Positions 24,680-34,264 of a stretch of DNA of 64,000 nucleotides are shown here, one piece after another. This DNA comes from Rhodospirillales bacterium (GTDB lineage: Bacteria; Pseudomonadota; Alphaproteobacteria; ATCC43930; CGMCC-115725): assembly GCA_028288725.1 (NCBI GenBank), contig JAQGIC010000019.1, positions 1-64,000 on the forward strand, written 5' to 3'. The notes under the pieces are model-generated. The model saw only the letters and a program-made list of their open reading frames with translations. It made no database searches and was not told the origin of the DNA. The translations under genes and the position numbers were made by a program. Every line of letters starts with the position of its first letter. The first letter of the stretch is position 1.

Positions 24680-25603
24680 TCAGCCGGTAGCGGCCAGCGT
24701 CTCGGCCCTCGCGGGCGCCGGCGCGTAACGGGCGACCATCTCGGCACAAAATTCGGCGAACTCCTCCACGACCTGCGGCGGGCTCGTATGATGAGGTTCG
24801 ATGCCGCGATGCTCCGGCGTGAAGCAGAAGGTGACCGTCACCTCGAAATCGGCGAGCGCCGCCATCTGCCGGTCGAACCAGTCGAGCGCGCCAGGCCGGA
24901 ACCGGTCGGCCCAGGACAGGCCGGTGCGCAGGTGGCGGGTGCCGAGCCGCTTCATCCAGGCGACCGCGTCGTCCAGCCGCGGATCCTCGAAATGGAACCA
25001 CTGGCAGAGTCCCATCTCAGTCGCATAACGCCGGTAGACCTCGGCCGCCGGCTTCGGGCTGCCGTCCTCACGGAGGAGGCCCATGTGGAAGTGGCGGTAA
25101 TAGGACGAGCCCTCGGCCTCTTTGTGCCGGGTCGTGGCCGGCCAGGCCTTGGGCAGGTCGTAGAGCGAATACCAGTGGATCCGGGGCGCGCGACCGATCA
25201 GCAGCTCCGCCGTGCGTTCCACGCCCCAGGCCTGCACTTCCTCGGCGCCGAACGAGGAGACGCCGGCCTCGGTCACCCAGACCGGCAGGTCGGTCACCGC
25301 CTTGATTTCCTCGAGCTTGGCCGGCCATTCGTGGATCTGCCACAGGTTCCAGTCGAGCGGGAAGCCGTGGACCGCGACCGCATCGATCTCCTCCAGAACG
25401 CCGAAACCTGCCAGGCGCTGCACGAAGGCCGGATCGATCGGCGACATGCCGCCCAGCACGCGCGGCAGGTCCGGATTGATCGCTCGGATCGCGCGGCCGG
25501 CAGCGATCGCGGTCGCGGCGAACATGCGCCAGTCCGGATCGATGAGCGGGTCCCAATGCGATTTATTGTTGGGCTCGTTCCAGATCTTGACCGCTTCGAT
25601 CAT
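24680..25603 (-). CDS. GH39-like glycosidase with swapped halves
   Basis: The 307-aa protein contains a TIM-barrel glycosidase with a likely acid/base Glu10 in IWNEPN and nucleophile Glu112 in VWVTEAG. Unusually, IWNEPN stands at the N-terminus, while the strand-helix units that normally come before it (RHLRTGLSWAD, VTVTFCFTPEHRG, about 223-293) are at the C-terminus. The simplest reading is a circular permutation of the barrel. No signal peptide is visible, so it acts in the cytoplasm, perhaps as a transglycosylase or editing enzyme in the cassette. It overlaps the methyltransferase gene by four bases. Confidence 0.75.
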   Translation of the reverse strand: MIEAVKIWNEPNNKSHWDPLIDPDWRMFAATAIAAGRAIRAINPDLPRVLGGMSPIDPAFVQRLAGFGVLEEIDAVAVHGFPLDWNLWQIHEWPAKLEEIKAVTDLPVWVTEAGVSSFGAEEVQAWGVERTAELLIGRAPRIHWYSLYDLPKAWPATTRHKEAEGSSYYRHFHMGLLREDGSPKPAAEVYRRYATEMGLCQWFHFEDPRLDDAVAWMKRLGTRHLRTGLSWADRFRPGALDWFDRQMAALADFEVTVTFCFTPEHRGIEPHHTSPPQVVEEFAEFCAEMVARYAPAPARAETLAATG

Positions 25604-26379
25604 CGCATCTGTTCCTCGATCGGCCGGGTAGGATATGCGGCGCCCGGTCCGCGGGGCGCCTCGGTCCGCCGGCACACGAAAACCTCTTCCTCCGGCTGCT
25701 GCAGGATCTCGAAGCCGGCACTCCGCAGCATTGCGGCGCTGCACGCCCGGTTCGGCGCCCACCAGTTGGTCGGGTCGCCGGCATAGCGATGCTCGATGAA
25801 ATGCAGCTTCGGATAGCCGGGCCGGTCGAAATGGTCGGCCTGGAAGAAGTCGTAATCGGACGCGAGCGGATCGACCTCGCTGCTGCCGCGCTGCATCGAC
25901 TGGAAGACCATGAGGTCGCCCGCGACATGCTCATGGATCAGATCGAGTGCCAGCAGCGGGTGGCGCAGGTGGTAGAGCACGCCCATGAACAGGACGAGAT
26001 CGAACCGCTCGCCGATTAGCGCCAGATCATAGACCGACAGCAGGCGGAACTCGATGTCGTACCCGGAAAGTTCCGCCGCCAGGCGGGCCTGGGCCAGATA
26101 GCGTTCGTCGAAATCGATGCCGAGCACCCGCTCGGCGCCGCGCCGCTTCATTTCGAGCGAATGGAAGCCGGCGTTGCAGCCGATGTCGAGTACCGTGCGG
26201 CCGCTCAGGTCCTGGGGCAGAGCGGTCGCGAACCGGTCGAACTTGATCCGCGGATAGTCGCCGAGAAAATGATCGGGCGCGGTCGCTACCCCCTGCAGGT
26301 TCATGTTGTGGAACCAGGGTCCGAGCGCCTCGATGCGCTGGCGCAATGCCGTCTGATCCTGATCGCGTGCCATGCTCAT
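25600..26379 (-). CDS. SAM methyltransferase, TIGR04290-like
   Basis: The 259-aa protein has SAM motif I VLDIGCNAGFHS (about 63-74), the following acidic IDFDERYL and a post-motif VLFMGVLYHLRHPLLALD, as in the CmoB/DUF1698-related group that includes the TIGR04290 family. N-terminal PWFHNMNLQGV is typical of that family. These enzymes are known mainly from cassettes like this one and their substrate is undetermined, to my knowledge. It probably methylates a sugar or cyclitol intermediate. ATGA-type overlaps join it to both neighbours. Confidence 0.8.
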   Translation of the reverse strand: MSMARDQDQTALRQRIEALGPWFHNMNLQGVATAPDHFLGDYPRIKFDRFATALPQDLSGRTVLDIGCNAGFHSLEMKRRGAERVLGIDFDERYLAQARLAAELSGYDIEFRLLSVYDLALIGERFDLVLFMGVLYHLRHPLLALDLIHEHVAGDLMVFQSMQRGSSEVDPLASDYDFFQADHFDRPGYPKLHFIEHRYAGDPTNWWAPNRACSAAMLRSAGFEILQQPEEEVFVCRRTEAPRGPGAAYPTRPIEEQMR

Positions 26380-26972
26380 GCCGCCACCCCCTCGTTCATG
26401 CGCAGGACCTTGGCGCCCCAAGATCCGTAGACCGCCGTGCTGATGGACCCGGGATCGATGTCGAACCGGCCATGGAAATCGAGCGGCAAGCCCAGGAAAA
26501 ACATCAGCATCGCCTTGATGGCGTCGGCATGACTGACGATCGCCACTGCCGCTTCCGGATGCAGGTCGCCGATCGCCTCCAGGCCGCGCGCGACACGGGT
26601 CTGGACCTCGGCAAAACTTTCGCCGCCGGGGCAGCGCGCCTGACCGCGCACGGCGTTCCAGCGCTGCCAGTCCGAATCGCCGTCGAGGGCCGCGAAACCC
26701 ATCCCGGTCCAGCGACCGATGTCGATCTCGTCGAAAGCCTCGTCGACGACCGCCGGCAGGCCGACCGCTTCGGCAAGCGGCATCGCCGTTTCCCGGGCGC
26801 GCTGCGACGGGCTCGTGTGGACCGCGACCAACCGCTCCTCGCACAGTCTCGCGGCGATCGCCTGCGCTTGTGCCCGGCCTCGCTGATTGAGTGCTACGCC
26901 GGGCATGCGACCGGCCATCGTGTGGCCGAGCAGGTCGTGCGCGCCATGCCGGACGAGGAACACGACGGTCAT
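26376..26972 (-). CDS. Histidine phosphatase family protein
   Basis: The 198-aa protein belongs to the phosphoglycerate-mutase-like superfamily: the phosphorylated His in LVRHGAHD, the Arg of SQRARETA, Glu in EIDIGRWTG and the second His in IVSHADAI. It should be a phosphatase or mutase with a small phosphoester substrate. Lying directly downstream of inositol-phosphate synthase and overlapping it by four bases, it is a reasonable candidate for removing the phosphate from inositol 3-phosphate, but that is inference. Confidence 0.85.
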   Translation of the reverse strand: MTVVFLVRHGAHDLLGHTMAGRMPGVALNQRGRAQAQAIAARLCEERLVAVHTSPSQRARETAMPLAEAVGLPAVVDEAFDEIDIGRWTGMGFAALDGDSDWQRWNAVRGQARCPGGESFAEVQTRVARGLEAIGDLHPEAAVAIVSHADAIKAMLMFFLGLPLDFHGRFDIDPGSISTAVYGSWGAKVLRMNEGVAA

Positions 26973-28063
26973 CGGGTGCCGCCGGGCGCAGCCTCTCCGC
27001 CGGCGATGAAGGCGAGCGTGCGCCGCCGCGCCTCGTCGTCGGTGAATTGCCGCGGCGGCGACTTCATGAAATAGGCCGACGGACCGATGATGGCGCCGCC
27101 GATGCCGCGATCGAGCGCCAGCTTGGCGCAGCGCACCGCATCGATCACCACGCCGGCGGAATTGGGCGAGTCCCAGACCTCGAGCTTGAGTTCCAGGTTG
27201 AGCGGCACGCCGCCGAACGTCGTGCCCTCCATGCGGATATAGGCAAACTTGCGATCGGTCAGCCAGGGCACGAAGTCGGAAGGACCGATATGCATGTCGG
27301 CCGCCGGCAGCGGCGTGTCGAGTTGGCTGGTGACCGCCCGGGTCTTGGAGAGCTTCTTCGATTCCAGGCGCTCGCGTTCCAGCATGTTCAGAAAATCGGT
27401 ATTGCCGCCGAAGTTGAGCTGATAGCTGTGGTCGAGCTGGACGCCGCGCTCGCGGAACAGATTGGTCAGCACCCGATGGACGATGGTGGCACCCACCTGG
27501 CTCTTGATGTCGTCGCCGATGATCGGCAGGCCCTTGGCCTCGAAGCGCTGCCGCCATGTCGGATCGGACGCGATGAACACCGGCACGCAATTGACGAAGC
27601 CGCAGCCCGCTTCGAGCGCTCGCTCGGCATACCATTCCGTTGCTTGCTGCGCGCCGACCGGCAGATAGGAAACGAGCACCTGCGTGCCGGTACGCCGCAG
27701 GATATCGGTGACGTCCGCAACGGCCTCGTCGGATTCCGGAATCTCGCCGGTTAGGTATTTGCCGAGCCCGTCCAAGGTCGGACCGCGTTCGACACGGACG
27801 CCGGTCGCACTCGGTTTGGCAAAGACTTTGGTATTGTTGGGCTCCGCCAGGATTGCGTCAGCGGCGTCGCGGCCGACTTTCCCGGCATTGATGTCGAATG
27901 CGCTCGCGATTTCGATATCGCCGACGTGATAGCCGCCCAATTCCGCATGCATCAACCCGGGCATGCCGTCGATCGCATCGCGATAGAAGGTCAGACCCTG
28001 GACGAGCGACGACGCGCAGTTGCCTACACCGACGATACCGATGCGCAATTTTCCGTTTGGCAT
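26969..28063 (-). CDS. ino1: Inositol-3-phosphate synthase
   Basis: The 364-aa protein is a short, bacterial/archaeal-type myo-inositol-1-phosphate synthase. It has the NAD-binding [12 protein letters not shown] at the N-terminus, the [15 protein letters not shown] region, [21 protein letters not shown] and the active-site segment [11 protein letters not shown]. It converts glucose 6-phosphate to inositol 3-phosphate by an internal redox cycle. GAGGAA precedes the ATG. It is the first gene of the leftward arm, so the pathway may start from glucose 6-phosphate. Confidence 0.9.
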   Translation of the reverse strand: MPNGKLRIGIVGVGNCASSLVQGLTFYRDAIDGMPGLMHAELGGYHVGDIEIASAFDINAGKVGRDAADAILAEPNNTKVFAKPSATGVRVERGPTLDGLGKYLTGEIPESDEAVADVTDILRRTGTQVLVSYLPVGAQQATEWYAERALEAGCGFVNCVPVFIASDPTWRQRFEAKGLPIIGDDIKSQVGATIVHRVLTNLFRERGVQLDHSYQLNFGGNTDFLNMLERERLESKKLSKTRAVTSQLDTPLPAADMHIGPSDFVPWLTDRKFAYIRMEGTTFGGVPLNLELKLEVWDSPNSAGVVIDAVRCAKLALDRGIGGAIIGPSAYFMKSPPRQFTDDEARRRTLAFIAGGEAAPGGTR

Positions 28064-28233
28064 GGGAATAGTTCCTCGCAGGTGGGCGGCTGGTGCGATC
28101 GAGGCGCTTGTCGCTGTCCAAATGCGGTTTGTTGCCTTTGGTTCCCCAGAAATCGTCCGGTCGGAAAAGGAAAGTTCCTTTGGAACCGATTCAGATGTCT
28201 GGGATTTATGCTTCAAATTGCGGGAGCAGTGTG

Positions 28234-28506
28234 ATGAGCCAAGCCACGGCGATTACCGATCACGACGAGATCCGCCGCTGGGCGGAAGAGCGCGGCGGCC
28301 GCCCCAGCCGCGTACGCGCGACCGCCGGCAAGGGCGGCGGCGGTGTGCTCAGGTTTGATTTCGGCGAGACCGACGAAGCACTGGAAGAAATCTCGTGGGA
28401 CGAGTTCTTCCGCATCTTCGACGAAAGCGGCCTTGCCTTGCTGGAACAGGAGGAGACCTCGAGCGGAAAGAAGAGCCGTTTCGCAAAGTTCATCAATCGG
28501 CGCTGA
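28234..28506 (+). CDS. Small conserved hypothetical protein (90 aa)
   Basis: A small soluble protein starting with [19 protein letters not shown], a Gly-rich stretch, and [21 protein letters not shown] recall similar short proteins in many alphaproteobacteria, sometimes mislabelled as glucan-branching enzyme; the function is unknown. It starts the rightward arm and is divergent from the inositol-phosphate synthase gene, with a 170-base intergenic region that should hold both promoters. The next gene follows 32 bases later. Confidence 0.7.
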   Translation: MSQATAITDHDEIRRWAEERGGRPSRVRATAGKGGGGVLRFDFGETDEALEEISWDEFFRIFDESGLALLEQEETSSGKKSRFAKFINRR

Positions 28507-28538
28507 CAAATTAAACGATAAACAGCAGGAGACTTCCC

Positions 28539-29654
28539 GTGAGCGAGACCGTTCTCATCACTGGCGGAGCTGGGTTCATCGGCCGCCACGTCGCCCGCGC
28601 CTTGCTTGAACGCGGCCACCGGGTCCGTGTTCTCGATGCGCTGATCGACCAGGTGCATCCCGATCGCAAGCGGCCAGATGAACTGGATGCGGAGGTCGAG
28701 CTTATTGCCGGCGACGTACGTGACGAGATCGCCTTGGTGAAGGCGCTTGATGGCGTCGACAGCGTCGTCCATCTCGCGGCCGAGGTCGGCGTCGGCCAGA
28801 GCATGTACGCCGTCGACCGTTACGTCTCGGTCAACGAGTACGGCACGGCGATGCTGTTTCAAAAGTTGATCGACCGGCCGGTCCGGCGCGTCGTCACCGC
28901 TTCGTCCATGAGCATCTATGGCGAGGGGCTCTATCGCGACGCCGACGGCAACCTGATCGAGGAGGCGGTGCGCAAGCCGCGCAAGGGCGGCATGGGTTCG
29001 TGGGATCCGCTCGACGCCCGCGGTCGCCCGCTGGTGCCGTTGCCGACGCCAGAGACGAAGCGGCCGAGCCTCGCGTCGGTCTACGCGCTCGGCAAATACG
29101 CGCAGGAGCGGCTGACCCTGACCTTGACCGCCGCCTACGGCATGGAAGGCGTGGCCTTGCGCCTGTTCAACGTCTACGGACCGGGCCAGGCGCTGTCCAA
29201 TCCTTATACCGGCGTGCTGGCGATCTTCGCCTCGCGCCTGGCCAACGGCCAACCGCCCATGATCTTCGAGGACGGCCAGCAGCGGCGCGACTTCGTCCAT
29301 GTCACGGATGTGGCACGCGCTTTCGCGCTGGCGCTCGAACATCCGCAGGCGCCGGGCGAGGTCTTCAACATCGGCAGCGGTCGTGAAAGGACGGTGACCA
29401 AGGTCGGGCAGTTGCTGGCGCGCGCCATGGGCCGGCCGGAAATCCGGCCGGAGATCATCGCCAAGGGCAGGACAGGAGATATCCGCCATTGCTTCGGCGA
29501 TGTCTCGAAAGTCGAGCGGCACCTGGGCTTCCGGCCGGAGCGGGATTTCTCGGAAGGGCTCGCCGAGCTCGCGGCCTGGGTCGCGCGCCAGCAGGCGGCC
29601 GACCGGGTTCAGCAGGCGCGTGACGAGTTGGATGCGCGAGGGCTGGTCGCATGA
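28539..29654 (+). CDS. NAD-dependent sugar epimerase/dehydratase
   Basis: The 371-aa extended SDR has the NAD motif TGGAGFIGRHVA, the catalytic YALGKYAQE (Tyr-x3-Lys) and the C-terminal RDFVHVTDVARA sugar-nucleotide region of the UDP-glucose-4-epimerase-like group. An insertion between about 140 and 180 (rich in Pro and Lys) precedes the catalytic Tyr. It would change the stereochemistry of a nucleotide sugar. It overlaps the second epimerase gene by four bases. Confidence 0.85.
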   Translation: MSETVLITGGAGFIGRHVARALLERGHRVRVLDALIDQVHPDRKRPDELDAEVELIAGDVRDEIALVKALDGVDSVVHLAAEVGVGQSMYAVDRYVSVNEYGTAMLFQKLIDRPVRRVVTASSMSIYGEGLYRDADGNLIEEAVRKPRKGGMGSWDPLDARGRPLVPLPTPETKRPSLASVYALGKYAQERLTLTLTAAYGMEGVALRLFNVYGPGQALSNPYTGVLAIFASRLANGQPPMIFEDGQQRRDFVHVTDVARAFALALEHPQAPGEVFNIGSGRERTVTKVGQLLARAMGRPEIRPEIIAKGRTGDIRHCFGDVSKVERHLGFRPERDFSEGLAELAAWVARQQAADRVQQARDELDARGLVA

Positions 29655-30766
29655 CGAACCCGGTTTCACTGCGGCGCGACGAGCAGAGGCCCGTACTGGT
29701 GACCGGCGGTGCCGGCTTCATCGGCAGCAACATCGCCGATAGGCTGGCGTCCGAGGGCGAGCAAGTGCTGATCTACGATGCGCTTGCCCGGCCTGGCGTC
29801 GAGAGCAATCTCGAATGGTTGCGCCGACGCCACCCCGGCAAGATTTCGGCCGTTATCGCCGACGTGCGCGATCACGACCAGCTTGAAAGTGCCGCGCGGG
29901 AGGCCTCGGCCGTGTTTCACATGGCGGCGCAGGTCGCGGTCACGACCAGTCTGATCGAGCCGATCGAGGATTTCGAGATCAATGTCGGCGGCACCGTGCA
30001 CCTGCTCGACGCCTTGCGCCGCACCGGCCGCCGCATCCCACTGGTCTTCGCCTCGACCAACAAGGTCTATGGCGATCTGGCCGACGTGGGCTTCGTGCTG
30101 GAGGGCGAAGCCTATCAGGCCGCGGACCAGGCGGTCCGCCGACGAGGCATCGACGAGAGCCGGCCGCTCGATTTCCACACGCCCTACGGCTGCTCCAAGG
30201 GGGCGGCCGACCAGTATGTGCTGGACTATGCCCGCAGCTTCGGGGTGCCGACCTGTGTGTTCCGGATGAGCTGCATCTACGGTCCGCGCCAGATGGGGAC
30301 CGAGGATCAGGGCTGGGTCGCGCATTTCCTGATCCGCGCGCTCGAAGGCCGGGCGATCAGCCTCTATGGCGATGGTTGTCAGGTGCGCGACATCCTCCAT
30401 GTCTCGGATGCGGTCAATGCCTATGTCGGTGCCTGGCGCGCCATCGATAATGTGCAGGGCACGGCATTCAATCTCGGCGGCGGCCCGGCCAATGCCGTCA
30501 GCCTGCGTCGGCTGCTCGGCTATATCGAGCAGTTGGTCGGCAGACCGGTCGAGATCACTTATTCGGACTGGCGGGCCGGCGACCAGCGATATTACGTTGC
30601 CGATACCGAGGCAGCGGCCCAGGCCCTCGGTCTGCCGCGGCCGATGGATTGGCGGGCCGGCGTCGCCGATCTGGCCGAATGGCTCGCGGGCGAGCGCGGG
30701 CTGCCGCTTCGTGGGCGCGGCACGACCTTTCCGGCCGCCGCCGCAGCCGCCATGGCGACATCATGA
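29651..30766 (+). CDS. NAD-dependent sugar epimerase, paratose-epimerase-like
   Basis: The 371-aa extended SDR has TGGAGFIGSNIAD, the VFASTNKVYGD stretch typical of CDP-paratose 2-epimerase relatives, catalytic PYGCSKGAAD and a C-terminal RDILHVSDAVNAY motif. It is clearly distinct from the preceding epimerase, so two different sugar conversions, or two steps, are likely. The C-terminus ends in an Ala-rich tail. It overlaps the radical SAM gene through ATGA. Confidence 0.85.
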   Translation: MTNPVSLRRDEQRPVLVTGGAGFIGSNIADRLASEGEQVLIYDALARPGVESNLEWLRRRHPGKISAVIADVRDHDQLESAAREASAVFHMAAQVAVTTSLIEPIEDFEINVGGTVHLLDALRRTGRRIPLVFASTNKVYGDLADVGFVLEGEAYQAADQAVRRRGIDESRPLDFHTPYGCSKGAADQYVLDYARSFGVPTCVFRMSCIYGPRQMGTEDQGWVAHFLIRALEGRAISLYGDGCQVRDILHVSDAVNAYVGAWRAIDNVQGTAFNLGGGPANAVSLRRLLGYIEQLVGRPVEITYSDWRAGDQRYYVADTEAAAQALGLPRPMDWRAGVADLAEWLAGERGLPLRGRGTTFPAAAAAAMATS

Positions 30767-32055
30767 AGGTAGCGCTCGTCAATCCGTCCTGGCGCTTCGA
30801 CAACAGCATCTATTTCGGCTGTCGCGAGGCGCATCTGCCGCTCGAACTCGGTTATGGCGCCGCCCTGCTGCGTGCCGGCGGGCACGAGGCCGAAATCTGG
30901 GACGGCTCGCTCGACAGGCTCTCGACCGAGGCGCTTGCCGACGCGGTCGCCGCCTATCGTCCCGACTTCACCGTCGTCACCACGGCGCCGACTTACCTGT
31001 TCTGGCGATGTGCGCCGCCGGAGCTGCGCGTGCCGATGGAACTTCTGACGGCGCTGGGGCGACGCGGCGGACGGACGGTCGCGGTCGGCCCGCACGGCTC
31101 GGCTACACCGGAGACGACGGTGCGTAAGCTCGGCCTCGATCTGGTCGTGCGCGGCGAATGCGAGGAGGTGATCGCCCGCCTGGCTGATGAGCCCGACTGG
31201 TCGGACGTGCCCGGCGTCGCTTTCGAGCGGGACGGCCGGATCCTGGTCACGGGCGGGGCCCAGGCGGCACGCTTTACCGACGCGCCGCCGCTCCGCTGGC
31301 CCGAGCGCTGGATCGCGCGGCACGGCCACCAGCACCATCGCTATGGCACGGAAGCCGTTGGGCCAGGTGCGGAGGTCGAGGCGTCGCGCGGCTGTCCCTA
31401 CCACTGCTCGTTCTGCGCCAAGATCGATTTTCGCGACCGCTATCGTCGGCGTGACCTGGAGCCGCTGCTGGCCGAGATCGACGGCCTGATCGCGCAGGGT
31501 ACGAAATATCTCTATTTCATCGATGAAATCTTTCTTCCGCAGCAGCCGCTGTTGGAGGCACTCGCGTCCCGGCCCGTCGAATTCGGCATCCAGACCCGCA
31601 TCGACCTGTGGAAGCCGCAGATGCTCGACCTTCTGGGCCATGCCGGCTGTGTGTCGATCGAGGCTGGCGTCGAAAGCCTGAGCGAGGCCGGGCGCGCGGC
31701 ACTCGATAAGAACTGCCGGGCAACGACGGACGAACTGGCCGAACGCCTGATCCATGCACGCCGGACTGTGCCGTTCGTGCAGGCCAACCTGATCGAGGCC
31801 GGTAGCGACGATGCGGACACGGTCGCCGCCTGGCGCGAACGGCTCGGCCGGGCCGGCGTCTGGGCCAACGATCCGGTCCCGCTCTATCCCTACCCGAGTT
31901 CGCCCGACTATCGGAAGCTTTGGGGCGAGCCGGACGATCAGGCCTGGGAACGCGCGCATGCCCATTACCTGGCCCAGTTCGACCGATTCAGCGACATCCA
32001 GGAGGAACGGCCACTGCCGCTCGCCGAGCTCGAAGCAGAGTGCGCCGCATGCTGA
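30763..32055 (+). CDS. B12-binding radical SAM protein, TIGR04295-like
   Basis: The 430-aa protein has an N-terminal cobalamin-binding-like Rossmann domain (LVNPSWRFDNSIYFG, then FTVVTTAPTYLFWR) and a radical SAM barrel with CPYHCSFC (Cys211, Cys215, Cys218) for the 4Fe-4S cluster. This matches the TIGR04295 type, which I recall as travelling with glycosyltransferase cassettes. It may methylate an unactivated carbon or rearrange a sugar. The classical DxHxxG cobalamin-ligand motif is absent, so B12 may bind base-off without a His ligand or not at all. Confidence 0.82.
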   Translation: MKVALVNPSWRFDNSIYFGCREAHLPLELGYGAALLRAGGHEAEIWDGSLDRLSTEALADAVAAYRPDFTVVTTAPTYLFWRCAPPELRVPMELLTALGRRGGRTVAVGPHGSATPETTVRKLGLDLVVRGECEEVIARLADEPDWSDVPGVAFERDGRILVTGGAQAARFTDAPPLRWPERWIARHGHQHHRYGTEAVGPGAEVEASRGCPYHCSFCAKIDFRDRYRRRDLEPLLAEIDGLIAQGTKYLYFIDEIFLPQQPLLEALASRPVEFGIQTRIDLWKPQMLDLLGHAGCVSIEAGVESLSEAGRAALDKNCRATTDELAERLIHARRTVPFVQANLIEAGSDDADTVAAWRERLGRAGVWANDPVPLYPYPSSPDYRKLWGEPDDQAWERAHAHYLAQFDRFSDIQEERPLPLAELEAECAAC

Positions 32056-33164
32056 GTCCGGGCCGGAGACCCGCACGCCTTCTGATGACGACAGATGCGG
32101 TTGGCGGGGTCTGGACCTATGCGCTCGATCTCGCCCGTGGCCTCGCAGCGGCCGGGACCGAGGTGACGCTTGCCGTGCTCGGCCCGCCGCCGGACGAAAC
32201 ACAGGCGCGCGCGGCGGCGGCGATAGCCGGCCTGAGGCTGGTGCCGACCGGTTTGCCGCTCGACTGGGACATGGCGACCGACGCGGCGGCGCTCGCCGAT
32301 ACCGGGGCGACGCTCGCCACAGCGGCCCGGGTGCTCGACGTCGACCTCGTGCACCTCAACAGTTCGATCCTGGCGGCCGAGGCGGCCTTTTCGGTGCCGG
32401 TCGTCGGTGGTTGCCACTCCTGCCTCGCGACGTGGTGGCAGGCGGTCAAGGGTGCGGAAACCATGCCGCCGGAGTTCGCTTGGCGCCGTGACCTGCTGGA
32501 AGCGGCGTATCGCCGGTGTGCGGCGCTGATCGCGCCGTCCCGCGCCTTCGCAGCCGTCACTGCCGGAACCTACGGGGTCGCGGCACCGATCGCGATTTAC
32601 AACGCACGCGTCCCGGCGATGACTGCTTCAGCCCCGGCCGTCGACATCTTCACTGCCGGTCGCCTATGGGACGAGGGCAAAAATCTGGTCGCACTCGACC
32701 GGGCCGCGGCTTTGATCGACGCGCCCATTCATGCTGCGGGACCGGTCCGATCGCCTTATGGGCAGGGCATTCGCCTCGACCATCTCCGCCTGCTCGGGAC
32801 GCTCGACACCGCCGGCATAGCGGGCTGCCTGGCGTCGCGCCCGGTCTTCGTCTCGACCGCGCTCTATGAGCCGTTCGGTCTCGCCGTGCTCGAAGCCGCT
32901 CAGGCCGGCTGCGCGCTCGTGCTCTCAGATATTCCGACCTTTCGCGAGTTGTGGGATGGCGTTGCCCGATTCGTGCCCGCCCGGGACGCATGCAGCATCG
33001 CCGAGGCGCTCCGGGCGCTCGCCGGCGATCCGGTGGAACGGAGGCGGGCCGGCGCAGCCGCGGCACAGCGGGCCAACGACTACGCCATCGAACGCATGGT
33101 CCGGGAAACATTGCATGTCTACGGCCGCGTGCTGGCCCATGCAGCGGAGCAGGCCGTCGCATGA
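32049..33164 (+). CDS. Family 4 glycosyltransferase
   Basis: The 371-aa GT-B protein has an N-terminal acceptor domain (TTDAVGGVWTYALDLARGL) and a C-terminal donor domain ending in the E-x7-E motif region STALYEPFGLAVLEAAQAG. It is probably cytoplasmic or membrane-peripheral and transfers sugar from a nucleotide donor with retention. Start and stop overlap both neighbours. It is the only classical GT4 protein in the arm; the next three genes are CgeB-like. Confidence 0.87.
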   Translation: MLSPGRRPARLLMTTDAVGGVWTYALDLARGLAAAGTEVTLAVLGPPPDETQARAAAAIAGLRLVPTGLPLDWDMATDAAALADTGATLATAARVLDVDLVHLNSSILAAEAAFSVPVVGGCHSCLATWWQAVKGAETMPPEFAWRRDLLEAAYRRCAALIAPSRAFAAVTAGTYGVAAPIAIYNARVPAMTASAPAVDIFTAGRLWDEGKNLVALDRAAALIDAPIHAAGPVRSPYGQGIRLDHLRLLGTLDTAGIAGCLASRPVFVSTALYEPFGLAVLEAAQAGCALVLSDIPTFRELWDGVARFVPARDACSIAEALRALAGDPVERRRAGAAAAQRANDYAIERMVRETLHVYGRVLAHAAEQAVA

Positions 33165-34264
33165 GGATCGTCTATTTCACCCACTCGCTCGCGTCCTGTT
33201 GGAACCACGGCAACGTGCATTTCCTGCGGGGCGTGCTGCGGGCGCTTCAGGCGGAAGGACACGTCGTGCGCGCCTACGAGCCCATCGGCGCCTGGAGTTT
33301 GGAGAACCTGCTGCGCGACCATGGCGATGCGGGGCTGGAACCCTATCGCACCGCCTATCCGGATCTGGTCTCGGCGCGTTTCAAGACCCGGGATCCGGCC
33401 GAACTGGTCGACGGCGCCGACGTCGTGATCGTGCATGAATGGAACGATCCGGCGCTTGTTGCGGCGCTGGGCGCCCTGCGCCGGCGCGGCGCGCGTTTCA
33501 CCCTGCTGTTCCACGACACGCATCATCGGGCCGTAAGCGATCCGGACGCGATCCGCGCGTTCGATCTCGACGGCTACGATGGCGTGCTGGCGTTCGGCGA
33601 GGCGCTGGCGGCGGTCTATCGACACTGGGGTTGGGGCGACCGGGTGTTCGTCTGGCACGAGGCCGCCGATGTGACGCTATTCCAGCCGCCAGTGCTCGAA
33701 CCGCCGCGCGCGGGCCTGGTCTGGATCGGCAATTGGGGCGACGGCGAGCGCGGTGCCGAACTGGACGAATTCCTGCTGCGCCCGGCGCAGGCGGCGGGAT
33801 TGCCGCTCGACATCTATGGCGTGCGCTATCCGCAGGAGGCGTTGCAAGCGCTGGCGGGGCACGGTGCCGCCTATCACGGCTGGCTCGCCAACGCCCGCGC
33901 GCCCGCCGTGTTCGCACACCACCTGGTGACCGTCCATGTGCCCCGGCGCTTCTACGTCACCATGTTGCCCGGAATCCCGACCATCCGCGTGTTCGAGGCA
34001 CTGGCCTGCGGCATCCCGCTCGTCTCGGCGCCTTGGGCGGACGCCGAGCATCTGTTCCGGCCGGGGACGGACTACCTGCTCGCGAGCAACGGCGAGGAGA
34101 TGACCCGACATCTCCAAGCACTCCAAGCCGATCCCGATCTGCGGGCCCACCTCGTTCGCCATGGACTAGAGACGATCCGCGCCCGCCATACCTGCGGCCA
34201 TCGTGCTCGCCAACTGCTCGCCCTGCTTCCGCGCCTCGGCTCAACCGTCAAGGAAGTCGCTTGA
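33161..34264 (+). CDS. CgeB-like glycosyltransferase
   Basis: The 367-aa protein has a GT-B layout with the CgeB-type C-terminus (TIRVFEALACGIPLVSAPWADAEHLF). The N-terminus FTHSLASCWNHGNVHFLRG resembles its neighbours' nucleotide-fold start. Sequence identity with the next two genes is limited, so each may add a different residue or act on a different acceptor. It overlaps the preceding gene by four bases and the next by one. Confidence 0.82.
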   Translation: MRIVYFTHSLASCWNHGNVHFLRGVLRALQAEGHVVRAYEPIGAWSLENLLRDHGDAGLEPYRTAYPDLVSARFKTRDPAELVDGADVVIVHEWNDPALVAALGALRRRGARFTLLFHDTHHRAVSDPDAIRAFDLDGYDGVLAFGEALAAVYRHWGWGDRVFVWHEAADVTLFQPPVLEPPRAGLVWIGNWGDGERGAELDEFLLRPAQAAGLPLDIYGVRYPQEALQALAGHGAAYHGWLANARAPAVFAHHLVTVHVPRRFYVTMLPGIPTIRVFEALACGIPLVSAPWADAEHLFRPGTDYLLASNGEEMTRHLQALQADPDLRAHLVRHGLETIRARHTCGHRARQLLALLPRLGSTVKEVA

